This document shows, one piece after another, positions 45,722-54,772 of a DNA stretch of 64,000 bases. Origin of the DNA: Lachnospiraceae bacterium (lineage in GTDB: Bacteria; Bacillota; Clostridia; Lachnospirales; Lachnospiraceae). The stretch spans positions 47,391 to 111,390 of the forward strand of contig JAFSBX010000121.1 in NCBI GenBank assembly GCA_017437065.1. The letters are read 5' to 3'. How positions within the stretch are numbered: position 1 is the stretch's first letter; each line of letters begins with the position of its first letter. Below the pieces are notes generated by a model. The model saw only the letters and a list, made by a program, of their open reading frames with translations. It searched no databases and was not told the origin of the DNA. A program made the position numbers and the translations under genes.

Positions 45722-47029
45722 CTAATAGTATATAAATCCATTACCATCAATTTGTACCCCACTCGAAAGAGTTCGCATGTATTCTATCACTCGTGTCTTT
45801 TCACTTCCAGTAAGAAGTTTAGTCTTACATCCACTCTGTAATGCAGGAACAAATTGCAGACTGCTTATTTTTCCTTCTTTCACAGTGGCTTTTACCAAAC
45901 AAGTATCTAAGGTCTTTGAATTAAAGAGAAAATTTCCCAGACTGTAAAATACAGGTACACCTTCTATAATTTCTATCCCCTGCAGACAGTGCGAGTGGTT
46001 TCCTATAACCAAATCCGCACCGGACTCTGCCAGTCTTCTTGCCTGTTCTTTCTGTGCCCAGTCTAATTCCGTTGTATTTTCACTGCCCCAATGTACATAA
46101 ACCACCAAAAAATCGCATTGCGTCGCTACTTCTTCAACTTTTTCGTACAAAAGAGTTCCATCCCAGGAACGAAAAACTCCTGCTGTATTTTCTGTCGCAC
46201 CTTTTGTATCAGGATTATCCAATCTTTCAATCTGTGTAGAAGATAAAATACCTATTTTCATTCCTTCCGTTTCGAAATAAAACGGTCTACTTGCTTCTTC
46301 CAAATTTCTCCCTGCACCTACATACGGCATCTGCATCGCAGCCAACGTATCTATAGAATCCAAGAGCGAAATCTCTCCATAATCATAAGCATGGTTATTT
46401 GCCAATGAAACAATATCCACGCCCATGTCCAACAGTTTTTCTGCCTCCACCGGATCAGCACGAAAAGTAAACTGTTTTTCAGGAGTCGGTTCTCCACGAA
46501 GAGTGTAAGTAAACTCGTTATTCAGCATAAAAATATCTGCACTTGTCATTTCTTCCAATAAATCTGCCGAAATCGTATCATAAATTCCGTTTGAACGCTG
46601 CTTCATACTCGCCATAATGCTATACTCATCATCAAACAGAATATCTCCTGCAAAAGCAAGTACTACTTCTTCTTCATTTTGAGGTTCAATATACTTTATT
46701 CCCTCTTTATAGGTTTCGTCCGTATTTTCCGGAAGTCCGACATTCTCTTCACTTTCTTTTTCTGACTCTGTTTCCTCTTCCATTTTTTCCGGATGCGTTT
46801 CTATTTTTTCTCCCTGAACAATTATCTTGTTTTCTGTTCTGTTTTTATCCATACTTTCCTGTTTTTCTATACTTTCACCTATGGTCTGCCCTGCAGGTCG
46901 GGAAACCGGATTAATTCGCGAAAATATGTATAGTACAATACCGATAATCAACGATACTATCAGAATTATTTCAAAGCAAAGTATAATATATGTTTTTTTC
47001 TTTTTCGTTATATGTTTTTTCTTTTTCAT
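45722..47029 (-). CDS. CapA-family metallophosphatase-like protein
   Basis: A 435-residue CapA/PgsA-type protein. The Lys-rich start and membrane helix (about 12-34, YIILCFEIILIVSLIIGIVL) are followed by an acidic Glu-rich linker (about 55-115) and a PGA_cap calcineurin-like domain (about 122-400) with AFAGDILFDD, LANNHAYDYGE, YVHWGSE and GNHSHCLQG as metal-site motifs. CapA is linked to poly-gamma-glutamate production in Bacillus, but lone homologues are common and capB/capC are not nearby. It is extracellular and membrane-tethered. It lies alone between the third Rpn-type gene and the small unit at 47229-47576. Confidence 0.88.
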   Translation of the reverse strand: MKKKKHITKKKKTYIILCFEIILIVSLIIGIVLYIFSRINPVSRPAGQTIGESIEKQESMDKNRTENKIIVQGEKIETHPEKMEEETESEKESEENVGLPENTDETYKEGIKYIEPQNEEEVVLAFAGDILFDDEYSIMASMKQRSNGIYDTISADLLEEMTSADIFMLNNEFTYTLRGEPTPEKQFTFRADPVEAEKLLDMGVDIVSLANNHAYDYGEISLLDSIDTLAAMQMPYVGAGRNLEEASRPFYFETEGMKIGILSSTQIERLDNPDTKGATENTAGVFRSWDGTLLYEKVEEVATQCDFLVVYVHWGSENTTELDWAQKEQARRLAESGADLVIGNHSHCLQGIEIIEGVPVFYSLGNFLFNSKTLDTCLVKATVKEGKISSLQFVPALQSGCKTKLLTGSEKTRVIEYMRTLSSGVQIDGNGFIYY

Positions 47030-47242
47030 AAATTACATTATACCAGACATAAGCAGTTTTTCATATTCTAATTATTTTTACATTTTTTACAATTTCTTCT
47101 TTTTTTATTTGCATTATGTATAAATATCTGCTATACTTCAATTTATCTAAGAACATATCATTTTTATCTATTCAAGTAATATTTAGTCGTATTTCATTCC
47201 AAAATCTTCTTAGAAAATAAGTCCCTTGATAATTGAATAGGC

Positions 47243-47271
47243 TTTACACCTTTTTCCCTTTTGAATATAAT
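47243..47271 (+). promoter_or_regulatory. Predicted SigA promoter of the small ORF
   Basis: TTTACA (47243-47248), 17 bases, TATAAT (47266-47271), about 68 bases before the start codon. Confidence 0.6.
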
Positions 47272-47338
47272 ATTTTTCGTTACAAGAAACAATTATCAGA
47301 CGTATTTTAAGAAGAATATTGTACTCGAAAGGATGTGA

Positions 47339-47533
47339 TTGAAAGTGAGTGATGAAGTAATGAATAAAGATGAATTATCAGCATGGGCATTGTCATTAAA
47401 GAAACTTTTAGAACACGGATTAGTCGAGGATACTATAGAAGTTTTGAATTCCGTCATACTTCCTTCTGAAATTTCTACCAACGATTCCCACACAAAAATT
47501 CCAAACTCCCCCTCTAAACTACGTAACTATTAA
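47339..47533 (+). CDS. Small protein of unknown function (64 residues)
   Basis: A short reading frame beginning at TTG (47339) five bases after AAAGGA; GTG at 47345 or ATG at 47360 are alternatives. The first half is acidic and helical (NKDELSAWALSLKKLLEHGL, VEDTIEVLN) and the tail is Ser/Asn/Pro-rich. I do not recognise the family. Support for a real gene comes from a promoter with perfect -10 and 17-base spacing upstream, a ribosome-binding site and a strong hairpin just after the stop. It could also be a structured small RNA. There is no signal peptide or membrane helix. Confidence 0.5.
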   Translation: MKVSDEVMNKDELSAWALSLKKLLEHGLVEDTIEVLNSVILPSEISTNDSHTKIPNSPSKLRNY

Positions 47534-47536
47534 ATA

Positions 47537-47576
47537 AAGGTGTAAGGTCTATTGAATTATAAAGAGCTTACACCTT
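47537..47576 (+). terminator. Terminator of the small ORF
   Basis: AAGGTGTAAG (47537-47546) and CTTACACCTT (47567-47576) form a perfect 10-bp stem followed by TTGGG. The U-tract is short. The left arm overlaps the right inverted repeat. Confidence 0.6.
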
Positions 47577-47595
47577 TTGGGTAAACATTCCCATA

Positions 47596-47625
47596 AAAAA
47601 ACCTGCCGGATATCCGACAGGTTTT
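47596..47625 (-). terminator. Terminator of rplK-rplA
   Basis: AAACCTGTCGGATATCCGGCAG-type hairpin (centre CGGATATCCG; stem arms ACCTG/CAGGT) with T-runs on both sides, about 30 bases after the rplA stop. It ends the ribosomal operon after rplA. Confidence 0.85.
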
Positions 47626-47653
47626 TAACGTGGATTTTTAATTTCGTCAAAAA

Positions 47654-48343
47654 TTAGAATTTAGCTACGCTAACTTTTACACCAGGTCCCATTGTGGAAG
47701 TAAGTGTAATGCTTCTTAAATACTGACCTTTCAATGCGCTTGGTTTAGCTTTTACAATAGCGTCCATTAATGCATTGAAGTTTTCGTTTAACTGTTCTTC
47801 TGTGAAGGAAGCTTTTCCTACAGGAACGTGTACGATGTTTGTTTTATCAAGTCTGTATTCAATTTTACCGGCTTTGATATCATTAACAGCTTTTGTAACG
47901 TCCATTGTTACAGTTCCGGCTTTCGGGTTTGGCATTAAACCTTTCGGTCCAAGTACCTTACCAAGACGACCTACAACACCCATCATATCCGGTGTAGCAA
48001 CTACTACGTCGAAATCTAACCAACCATCGTTCTGAATTTTCGGGATTAATTCATCTCCGCCTACGAAATCTGCTCCAGCTGCTTCTGCTTCTGCAACTTT
48101 ATCACCTTTAGCGAATACTAAAACTTTAACAGTTTTACCTGTACCGTTAGGTAATACTACAGCGCCACGAATCTGCTGTTCAGCATGACGTCCGTCACAA
48201 CCTGTTCTGATATGTGCTTCAATTGTTTCATCAAATTTAGCTGTAGCAGTTTTCTTTGCAAGAGCAATTGCTTCAGCCGGCTCATATAAAGTTGCACGGT
48301 CAATTAACTTTGCAGCTTCATTATATTTCTTACCATGTTTCAT
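47654..48343 (-). CDS. rplA: 50S ribosomal protein L1
   Basis: A 229-residue L1, which forms the mobile L1 stalk of the large subunit and, in many bacteria, represses its own rplK-rplA mRNA. Signatures are [38 protein letters not shown] (about 125-142) and the C-terminal [19 protein letters not shown]. Normal length. It lies 11 bases after rplK. A terminator, not rplJ, follows. Confidence 0.98.
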   Translation of the reverse strand: MKHGKKYNEAAKLIDRATLYEPAEAIALAKKTATAKFDETIEAHIRTGCDGRHAEQQIRGAVVLPNGTGKTVKVLVFAKGDKVAEAEAAGADFVGGDELIPKIQNDGWLDFDVVVATPDMMGVVGRLGKVLGPKGLMPNPKAGTVTMDVTKAVNDIKAGKIEYRLDKTNIVHVPVGKASFTEEQLNENFNALMDAIVKAKPSALKGQYLRSITLTSTMGPGVKVSVAKF

Positions 48344-48354
48344 TGTTCTTCCTC

Positions 48355-48780
48355 CTAGTCTTCTACTACAATACCCATACTTCTTGCAGTACCTGCGATC
48401 ATGCTCATAGCTGCTTCAAGGCTTGCTGCATTTAAATCAGGCATTTTCAATTCTGCGATTTCCTGAACTTTTGCTTTGGAAATTGTTGCTACCTTTGTTT
48501 TGTTAGGTACAGCAGAACCTGATTTGATGTTTGCTGCTTTCTTAAGAAGAACTGCTGCCGGAGGAGTTTTAGTAACGAAACTGAAACTTCTGTCTGCATA
48601 TACAGTAATAACAACAGGGATGATAACATCACCTTTGTCAGCTGTTCTGGCGTTGAACTGTTTTGTAAATTCAACGATGTTTACACCATGCTGTCCAAGT
48701 GCAGGACCAACTGGTGGTGCTGGTGTAGCTTTACCAGCAGGGATCTGTAACTTAATATATCCTTCTACTTTCTTTGCCAT
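48355..48780 (-). CDS. rplK: 50S ribosomal protein L11
   Basis: L11, 141 residues from the ATG at 48780, exactly the usual length. A GTG at 48789 is part of the GGAGGTG ribosome-binding site and should not be used. Motifs are [20 protein letters not shown] and QHGVNI (about 10-35), plus the rRNA-binding C-terminal domain with [13 protein letters not shown]. It binds the GTPase-associated region of 23S rRNA. A 145-base leader precedes it, carrying a nested hairpin that may serve autoregulation. Confidence 0.98.
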   Translation of the reverse strand: MAKKVEGYIKLQIPAGKATPAPPVGPALGQHGVNIVEFTKQFNARTADKGDVIIPVVITVYADRSFSFVTKTPPAAVLLKKAANIKSGSAVPNKTKVATISKAKVQEIAELKMPDLNAASLEAAMSMIAGTARSMGIVVED

Positions 48781-48789
48781 TTTAGGCAC

Positions 48790-48885
48790 CTCCTATATGT
48801 GGTAATTGGCGCACTGTTGTTCTCCATAAGGAAAACCGTGCTCCCACTGTCTGCCATTTTGACAGACGTTACATGTGACCTTTAT
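48790..48885 (-). promoter_or_regulatory. Structured leader of rplK-rplA
   Basis: On the minus strand GTTTTCC-TTAT-GGAGAAC (48819-48836) is a 7-bp hairpin nested inside GCAC/GTGC, preceded by GTGGGAGCAC and a GTCTG/CAGAC stem. Such GUGGGAG elements near a helix recall L1-binding mRNA sites that mimic 23S rRNA. The assignment is inference. Confidence 0.4.
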
Positions 48886-48925
48886 TTTAATCCTATTTAT
48901 AAAATAAATAGAAAAAAATAACATT

Positions 48926-49441
48926 TTACATTTTTCTTACTTCTGCAAAACCAATTTCAACAGGAGTCTCCCGTCCAAACAGTTCTACATTGATTGTTGC
49001 AGTCTGCTTATTCATATCCAGTTTCTGTACGACACCTACGGTATCTTTCCATACACCTGCAACAACGGCTACGGTATCACCTTCCGCAAAGTCAATGGTA
49101 ATATTTTCCATCTGAATTCCGAGCGGTTTCATTTCGGCTTCCGTCAATGGTACCGGTTTGCTTCCCGGTCCTACAAATCCTGTAACACCGCGGGTATTTC
49201 TAACAACATACCAAGTATCATCGTTCATTACCATATTAACAAGAACATAACCGGGGAACATTTTTTTCTGAACGGTTCTTTTCGCACCATTCTTCATTTC
49301 TACTACATCCTGTAAAGGAACTCTGACTTCAAGAATTTCTTCTTCCAGATGTCTGTTCTCGATTGTCTTCTCAATATTGGCTTTAACCTTATTCTCATAA
49401 CCTGAATAGGTATGCACTACATACCAGTTTGCTTCTGCCAT
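48926..49441 (-). CDS. nusG: Transcription antitermination factor NusG
   Basis: A 171-residue NusG: NGN domain (about 1-110, NWYVVHTYSGYENKVKANIE; MFPGYVLVNMVMNDDTWYVV; GVTGFVGPGSKPVPL) and C-terminal KOW domain (about 118-171, FAEGDTVAVVAGVWKDTVGV). It binds RNA polymerase and modulates pausing and Rho-linked processes. It lies 16 bases after secE in the standard secE-nusG order. Confidence 0.98.
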   Translation of the reverse strand: MAEANWYVVHTYSGYENKVKANIEKTIENRHLEEEILEVRVPLQDVVEMKNGAKRTVQKKMFPGYVLVNMVMNDDTWYVVRNTRGVTGFVGPGSKPVPLTEAEMKPLGIQMENITIDFAEGDTVAVVAGVWKDTVGVVQKLDMNKQTATINVELFGRETPVEIGFAEVRKM

Positions 49442-49457
49442 ACAATCACCCTCACTC

Positions 49458-49664
49458 TTACATTGTTAAGAAATTTACACCGTATTGGATAATAAAATCT
49501 AATATAGTAATAATAGCCCCAACGACAACAGAGATGCTTACTACTGCAACTGACTGTTTGAGTAATGTTTGTTTGTCCGGCCAGGTAATTTTCTTCATTT
49601 CTGATTTTACGCCTTTAAAGAAGCTCGGTTTCTGTGCTTTTTCAGTGTTTTCAGAATTTCCCAT
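49458..49664 (-). CDS. secE: Preprotein translocase subunit SecE
   Basis: A 68-residue SecE with the amphipathic [20 protein letters not shown] motif (about 15-34) and one membrane helix (about 40-62), the small single-helix form found in Firmicutes. It clamps SecY in the translocon. It lies 41 bases after rpmG. Confidence 0.97.
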   Translation of the reverse strand: MGNSENTEKAQKPSFFKGVKSEMKKITWPDKQTLLKQSVAVVSISVVVGAIITILDFIIQYGVNFLTM

Positions 49665-49705
49665 CTTAATTAACCATGCCTTTCTCGCAACCTAAAGGGT
49701 CCTAA

Positions 49706-49855
49706 CTATTTTGTTTCTTTGTGCATTGTATGAGTTTTACAGAATCTACAATATTTTTTAGTTTCCATTCTGTCCGGATGTGTTTTCTTATCTTTTGTAG
49801 TATTGTAGTTACGCTGTTTGCATTCTGTACATGCTAATGTAATTTTTGTACGCAT
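49706..49855 (-). CDS. rpmG: 50S ribosomal protein L33
   Basis: A 49-residue L33 read directly from the sequence: [40 protein letters not shown] and TMHKETK. Two CxxC pairs (C9/C12, C36/C39 region) identify the zinc-binding paralogue. GGAGGTGG stands just before the ATG. First gene of the rpmG-secE-nusG-rplK-rplA cluster. Confidence 0.97.
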   Translation of the reverse strand: MRTKITLACTECKQRNYNTTKDKKTHPDRMETKKYCRFCKTHTMHKETK

Positions 49856-49961
49856 TATTCCACCTCCACGCGTTATTTGCTTAATTCTTCGGTATGAAAG
49901 CCCTTTTTACATGCAAAATTTTGAGCATAAAAAAAAGACCTAAATCTCATCTCGCCTGTTT

Positions 49962-49990
49962 ACTATAACATAGCACAATTCATACGTCAA
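49962..49990 (-). promoter_or_regulatory. SigA promoter of rpmG-secE-nusG
   Basis: Minus strand TTGACG (49990-49985), 17 bases, TATAGT (49967-49962). Close to consensus, as expected for a ribosomal operon, with a leader of about 100 bases. Confidence 0.8.
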
Positions 49991-50078
49991 CACTTTTTTA
50001 CTCTGTTTCCATCCATTATTTATCACGCATTTATCATCAATTTATCGCAGATTTTATTATTTTTCTTTGCTTCTTTTC

Positions 50079-50107
50079 TTGCGAAGTTGGAATTATACAT
50101 GTATAAT
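50079..50107 (+). promoter_or_regulatory. Promoter and palindromic operator of the CofE-like gene
   Basis: TTGCGA (50079-50084), 17 bases, TATAAT (50102-50107). The perfect 16-bp palindrome ATTATACATGTATAAT (50092-50107) covers the spacer end and the -10 box, a common place for a repressor site. The regulator is unknown. Confidence 0.65.
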
Positions 50108-50187
50108 AGCCTTGTGTGTTTCGGACACACCACAAATTTTACATTTACATGCTGATACATTTTATGTTTCAGCGGATTGGAGAAAGA

Positions 50188-51381
50188 ATGGAAAGAAGAG
50201 TCGGTACAGTATCCAGAGGTATTCGTTGCCCAATCATCCGTGAGGGCGATAACCTTGTAGACATTGCAGTTGAAAGCGTATTAGAAGCAGCTGCCAGTGA
50301 AGGCTTTGAACTTAGAGACAGAGATGTCATTGCATTAACAGAATCTATCGTTGCCCGCGCACAGGGTAACTATGCTTCCGTACAGGACATCGCTGCTGAC
50401 GTAAAAGCAAAATTAGGCGGAGAAACAGTAGGTGTTATTTTCCCTATCCTCTCCCGTAACCGTTTTGCAATCAATTTAAAAGGTATTGCCATGGGATGCA
50501 AAAAGGTTGTTTTAATGTTAAGCTACCCAAGTGATGAAGTAGGTAATGCATTGTTAACATATGACCAGCTTGATGAAGCAGGCATCAATCCTTATTCTGA
50601 TGTTTTAACATTAGAAAAATATCGTGAATTATTTGGCGAGAACAAACACGAATTTACAGGCGTTGATTATGTAGATTATTATGCAAGCATTATTAAGGAA
50701 GCAGGTGCGGAAGTTGAAGTTATTTTTGCTAATCAGGCAAAAACAATTCTTGACTACACAGACTGCGTACTTACTTGCGATATACATACCCGCGTTCGTA
50801 CCAAACGTCTTTTAAGAGAAGCAGGTGCAAAAGCTGTTTGCGGTCTTGATGATATTTTAACTGCTTCCGTTAACGGCAGCGGCTACAATGAAAAATACGG
50901 GTTACTTGGTTCCAACAAATCTACAGAGGATAAAATTAAATTATTCCCTAAAGAATGTAAAGATTTAGTATTGGATATTCAGGCAGCAATTCTTAATAAA
51001 ACAGGAAAACATGTTGAAGTTATGGTTTACGGCGACGGTGCTTTCAAAGATCCTCAGGGAAAAATCTGGGAATTAGCTGATCCGGTTGTATCCCCTGCGT
51101 TTACAGACGGTTTAATCGGTACACCAAATGAATTAAAATTGAAATATTTAGCAGACAATGATTTTGCTAACCTTAGCGGTGCAGAATTAAAAGAGGCTAT
51201 TTCAAACAGCATTAAAACCAAAGACGATAATTTAGTTGGTAACATGGCATCTCAGGGTACAACTCCGAGACAGTTAACTGACTTAATCGGTTCTTTGTGT
51301 GATTTAACATCCGGTTCCGGTGATAAAGGAACACCTGTTATTTTAATTCAGGGGTATTTTGATAACTTTACTTCAAACTAA
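50188..51381 (+). CDS. CofE-like F420-0:L-glutamate ligase-domain protein
   Basis: A 397-residue protein from the ATG at 50188, five bases after GGAG; the frame runs back to 50116 without a ribosome-binding site. Residues about 8-110 match the F420 ligase fold (EGDNLVDIAVESVLEAAASE; LRDRDVIALTESIVARAQGN, compare the archaeal GD-x-L...KAEG pattern). It also has CVLTCDIHTRVRTKR and VMVYGDGAFKDPQGKIWE. True CofE proteins are about 250 residues and add glutamates to coenzyme F420, which these anaerobes are not known to make. The substrate may therefore be different, for example a folate or another gamma-glutamyl acceptor. Monocistronic. Confidence 0.75.
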   Translation: MERRVGTVSRGIRCPIIREGDNLVDIAVESVLEAAASEGFELRDRDVIALTESIVARAQGNYASVQDIAADVKAKLGGETVGVIFPILSRNRFAINLKGIAMGCKKVVLMLSYPSDEVGNALLTYDQLDEAGINPYSDVLTLEKYRELFGENKHEFTGVDYVDYYASIIKEAGAEVEVIFANQAKTILDYTDCVLTCDIHTRVRTKRLLREAGAKAVCGLDDILTASVNGSGYNEKYGLLGSNKSTEDKIKLFPKECKDLVLDIQAAILNKTGKHVEVMVYGDGAFKDPQGKIWELADPVVSPAFTDGLIGTPNELKLKYLADNDFANLSGAELKEAISNSIKTKDDNLVGNMASQGTTPRQLTDLIGSLCDLTSGSGDKGTPVILIQGYFDNFTSN

Positions 51382-51401
51382 TTAGATATATTTCCTAATA
51401 T

Positions 51402-51456
51402 AAAAGAGAGGCATTGATACCAAATGTGAAATGTTTGATATCAATGTCTCTCTTTA
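51402..51456. terminator. Convergent bidirectional terminator
   Basis: A long imperfect stem, AGAGAGGCATTGATACCAAA paired with TTTGATATCAATGTCTCTCT, has T-rich sequence on both sides. It serves both the CofE-like gene (+) and the chemoreceptor (-). Confidence 0.85.
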
Positions 51457-51471
51457 TTTATTGTTCAACTA

Positions 51472-53460
51472 TTACTCAATTCTAAATACTTTTACCTGAT
51501 TTGCAAGTTCTTCTGCAGAAGCAGTCAGTTCTTTTGCTTCGTTTGCCACACTCTCACTGTTTCCTGTAATATTATTCGCCTGCTCAACCATCATATCTGA
51601 TGCTGTAAGAATTACTTCCGCACTTGCAGCCTGTTCCTCCGAAATAGCCGCAACATTACTTGCAACATCATCTACTTTTTCTACCTTATGAATCATCTGT
51701 TGTACAAGGTTACTTACATCATCAATATTCCGGAAAATAATATCAAATGTTTTTAATGTATCACTGACAAGTCTGCTACTGCTGTTGATATTTTCCACAC
51801 TGTCATCAGCCTGACCAACCGCATCATTTACAAGTACATTAATTTCTGAAATTAACTGTTCAATATTTTGTACGGAATCCGCACTTGTCTGAGCCAGTTT
51901 ACCAATTTCTGTAGCAACGACTGCAAAGCCTTTTCCTGCTTCTCCGGCTCTTGCAGCCTCAATAGATGCATTCAGTGACAATAAATTCGTTTCTTCTGCA
52001 ATACTTCCGATTACACCGGTAATATTTGTAATTTCCTCTGAAGCTTTTCCTACTTTATCGATTGCCTGTTGCAATTTCAGCACAGAATCGTTAATATTCT
52101 GCATTGCTGTACCAACATTCTGCATATCTGATTTGCCCTGACTGGAAGCCTCTACAGTTTCTTTCATCTTTTCGTCAACTTTGTCGCTGTCCTCTCTTGT
52201 CTCAGCTACTACCATTGCAAGTGTTGTCGCATTATCGGCAATTTCATTTACAGAAAGTGAAAGCTGTTCTACTGTTGTATTTAACTCCTGCATAGAGTGA
52301 CTCTGCAGTTTTGACGCATCATACATTTCGCCGGATACCTCATTACTATTATCAGCCTGTGTATGTAATTTTTTGGAAACCCCGTGAATAGATGCAATCA
52401 TATCCCGCATGGACACAACGAATTTCTCCACACATCTGCCCATAACGCCAATTTCGTCATTACTTTTTGCATTAATCTTAATAGTAAAGTCACCATCCGT
52501 CATTGCGACGATTGCTCCGGTCAGTTCTTTTACCGGTTTAATTACAACATGAACTACTCTCTCAATCAATACTGCCAAAAACAATACCGAAACCACACCA
52601 ATAAGAATCATTGACGTTCTTACGCCATTTACATCTTCATAAATAATATCTGTCGGAATATAAGAAACCAAAATCCAATCGGTTCCCTGTACCTCCTCAA
52701 ATGCAGTCATATTGCCGGCAATTTCCACCAGTGTATAGTCCTGCTGTGCTATTTTTTCTGCAACACCTTTCATAAACTTATCATCAATTACATCTACTTT
52801 AGAAGAAATTAAGCTGTTGTCCCGGTGTGCAAGAATTGTATCATCCTCAGTATTTACCAAAAATGCCTGTGCATCTTCCATTTCGATAAAACTGTTTACA
52901 ATAATACTAATTCTCTGAAGTGAAAGATCTGCTGAAATAACTCTGACCTCATCTCCACGCAACATACCGGAAGCACTGATGACTTCTTCTCCTTTTTCAT
53001 TAGTATAAGCATTGGTAAATCCCATATTTACTCTTGTAAGACCATCCTTATACCAAACAGACTCTGTCACATTTCCGCCAGATTTTTCAGAACTTTCTGC
53101 TTTTATCAATTCACCTTTAGAATTTGCTATGTACAATCCTTCGGAATAGTTTGCATTAAATCCATAATAACTATTTAACATTGCCTGCAACTGACTGTCA
53201 CTCGGTTTTGTTCCTTCAATGGTCTGTTTTACAATCATAAACGCTGATAAATTTTCATCCAGCCATGATTCAATTTCACCTACCTGATTCTCAATAGAGG
53301 ATTTTAAAAGGTTCTGTGAGCGTTCCGTAATAATCTGTTTTGAAACGCTATAAGATACAGCCACTAACAATACAATAATCACAACTACTACGGGAAGTAT
53401 AATTCCTAAAAGCTTTGCCTTTATAGACACTGTTTTTTTCTTTTCATTTTTTTGTTTCAT
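51472..53460 (-). CDS. Methyl-accepting chemotaxis protein, dCache type
   Basis: A 662-residue chemoreceptor. Membrane helix about 16-38, an extracellular dCache-like sensor about 40-280 (VYYGF-type PAS strands: [40 protein letters not shown]), second helix about 282-302, HAMP about 303-358, and an MA signalling domain with the hairpin tip [20 protein letters not shown] (about 490-510). It is encoded 44 bases downstream of a sugar-binding lipoprotein and is probably cotranscribed with it, so the lipoprotein may present ligand to the receptor. Confidence 0.93.
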   Translation of the reverse strand: MKQKNEKKKTVSIKAKLLGIILPVVVVIIVLLVAVSYSVSKQIITERSQNLLKSSIENQVGEIESWLDENLSAFMIVKQTIEGTKPSDSQLQAMLNSYYGFNANYSEGLYIANSKGELIKAESSEKSGGNVTESVWYKDGLTRVNMGFTNAYTNEKGEEVISASGMLRGDEVRVISADLSLQRISIIVNSFIEMEDAQAFLVNTEDDTILAHRDNSLISSKVDVIDDKFMKGVAEKIAQQDYTLVEIAGNMTAFEEVQGTDWILVSYIPTDIIYEDVNGVRTSMILIGVVSVLFLAVLIERVVHVVIKPVKELTGAIVAMTDGDFTIKINAKSNDEIGVMGRCVEKFVVSMRDMIASIHGVSKKLHTQADNSNEVSGEMYDASKLQSHSMQELNTTVEQLSLSVNEIADNATTLAMVVAETREDSDKVDEKMKETVEASSQGKSDMQNVGTAMQNINDSVLKLQQAIDKVGKASEEITNITGVIGSIAEETNLLSLNASIEAARAGEAGKGFAVVATEIGKLAQTSADSVQNIEQLISEINVLVNDAVGQADDSVENINSSSRLVSDTLKTFDIIFRNIDDVSNLVQQMIHKVEKVDDVASNVAAISEEQAASAEVILTASDMMVEQANNITGNSESVANEAKELTASAEELANQVKVFRIE

Positions 53461-53504
53461 TGCTTTTCCTCCGAATACCTGATGTTTTAAACAATAACTC
53501 TGCC

Positions 53505-54485
53505 TTATTCTGCACTGTACTGTGCAACATTGCTACTATCTACCTTTTCAAAAGGTATCCAGACATATTTTCCATCTTCCGTAGCTCCCTCTATTCCCTG
53601 AACAGATTCTCCGTTTGCCAGTTTAATTGCCACTTCAGTTGCTGCTTCACATTGTGCTTTACCGTTCTGATATGCCGAAAACGCCATTCTTCCATCTTTG
53701 ATTGCCACACATCCATTGGCAGATGCATCTATTCCCAAGAATAAAATGGAACTCGTATCCACATTCGCATTTTCACACGCAGCAATTGCACCAAGTGCCA
53801 TCTCGTCATTATTGCAGATAACACAATCTATCGGCACATCCGTTTTTAAAAAGACTTCCATTAATTCCTGTGCTTTAGCAGCATTAAAATCTGCATAATC
53901 TTCAAATACATAATTTATCTTTTTGCCACTTGCTTCCAAAGTCTTTTTCGCTCCGGATGTTCTTCCCAATGTAGCAGAATGTCCTTTCGGTCCTTTAAAT
54001 ACAACCACATTCAGTTCTTCTTTATCCGCAAGTTTTTCCAAAACATACTCTGCCTGATACTGTCCTGCCACAGCCTCATTAGAAGCTACGTAAACATATT
54101 TTCCATCTCCCAATATTTCATCATCCGGGGCACTATTAACAAATACAATCGGAATATCTCCCGCAATTGCTTTAAGCTCCGTTGCTGTGTCCGGTGTTAC
54201 CAGACTGCACATAATAACATCATATCCTTCCGCAACTGCTTTTTTTACATGCTCATCCTGCGCTTCAATAGAGTTATCGGCATATTCAGCATATACCTGC
54301 ACACCACTTTCTGCAGCTTTTTCACTTACCAAGTTTACTAAATTTTGATAATAGTCTACATTTTCCACTGCAGCATAGAATATCTTAATATCCTGATTTC
54401 CTGCTCCGCTCTCGTTCTGACATCCACTTAACGTGACCATCATAAGCATCATGACAATCAACAATGCTCCTATTCTTCTTTTCAT
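53505..54485 (-). CDS. Sugar-binding lipoprotein (RbsB/MglB-type)
   Basis: A 326-residue periplasmic-binding-protein-like lipoprotein from the ATG at 54485 (AAGGAG nine bases upstream). The lipoprotein signal ends in LSGC (lipid Cys at about 22). The type I binding-protein fold follows: [72 protein letters not shown] and [20 protein letters not shown], like ribose/galactose binders. No ABC permease or ATPase is adjacent; the only partner is the downstream chemoreceptor. Confidence 0.88.
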   Translation of the reverse strand: MKRRIGALLIVMMLMMVTLSGCQNESGAGNQDIKIFYAAVENVDYYQNLVNLVSEKAAESGVQVYAEYADNSIEAQDEHVKKAVAEGYDVIMCSLVTPDTATELKAIAGDIPIVFVNSAPDDEILGDGKYVYVASNEAVAGQYQAEYVLEKLADKEELNVVVFKGPKGHSATLGRTSGAKKTLEASGKKINYVFEDYADFNAAKAQELMEVFLKTDVPIDCVICNNDEMALGAIAACENANVDTSSILFLGIDASANGCVAIKDGRMAFSAYQNGKAQCEAATEVAIKLANGESVQGIEGATEDGKYVWIPFEKVDSSNVAQYSAE

Positions 54486-54582
54486 CCTGCCTGTCTCCTT
54501 CCGTTTGCATCTTTTAATGAATTTTATCCGCATCCACCCTTTGAATTGCCTGCCCCTGACAATTCATTTAACACATATTTCT

Positions 54583-54611
54583 ATTATAGTACTTACATTT
54601 TTATTATTCAA
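54583..54611 (-). promoter_or_regulatory. SigA promoter of the binding protein-receptor pair
   Basis: Minus strand TTGAAT (54611-54606), 17 bases, TATAAT (54588-54583). It lies in the 287-base divergent gap; the plus-strand promoter of the phosphorylase is not clear. Confidence 0.7.
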
Positions 54612-54772
54612 CCTGTAATTTTCAGTTAATTTTTCACTTTCGTTATAATTATAAATAAATAAAAAAATAGACACCAATTCCAAAAATTGAAACCTTATCA
54701 AACGGATTTTTTTTTGTTACCATTAGATTATAATGAAATTTATTGCAGCTATTGCTGAGATAAGGAGCGCGT

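Larger units (their letters stand above)
47229..47560. repeat. Inverted repeats bounding a small transcription unit
   Basis: Left arm 47229-47254 (core ATTGAATAGGCTTTACACC) and right arm 47536-47560 (core GGTGTAAGGTCTATTGAAT) are imperfect inverted repeats, about 21 of 24 positions. They enclose about 330 bp with one small reading frame. The left arm supplies the -35 box and the right arm one side of the terminator hairpin. Size and layout resemble a miniature inverted-repeat element, but no target duplication is obvious. The 309-base gap 47030-47338 holds the left arm and promoter; the rest is AT-rich with nothing recognised. Confidence 0.5.
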
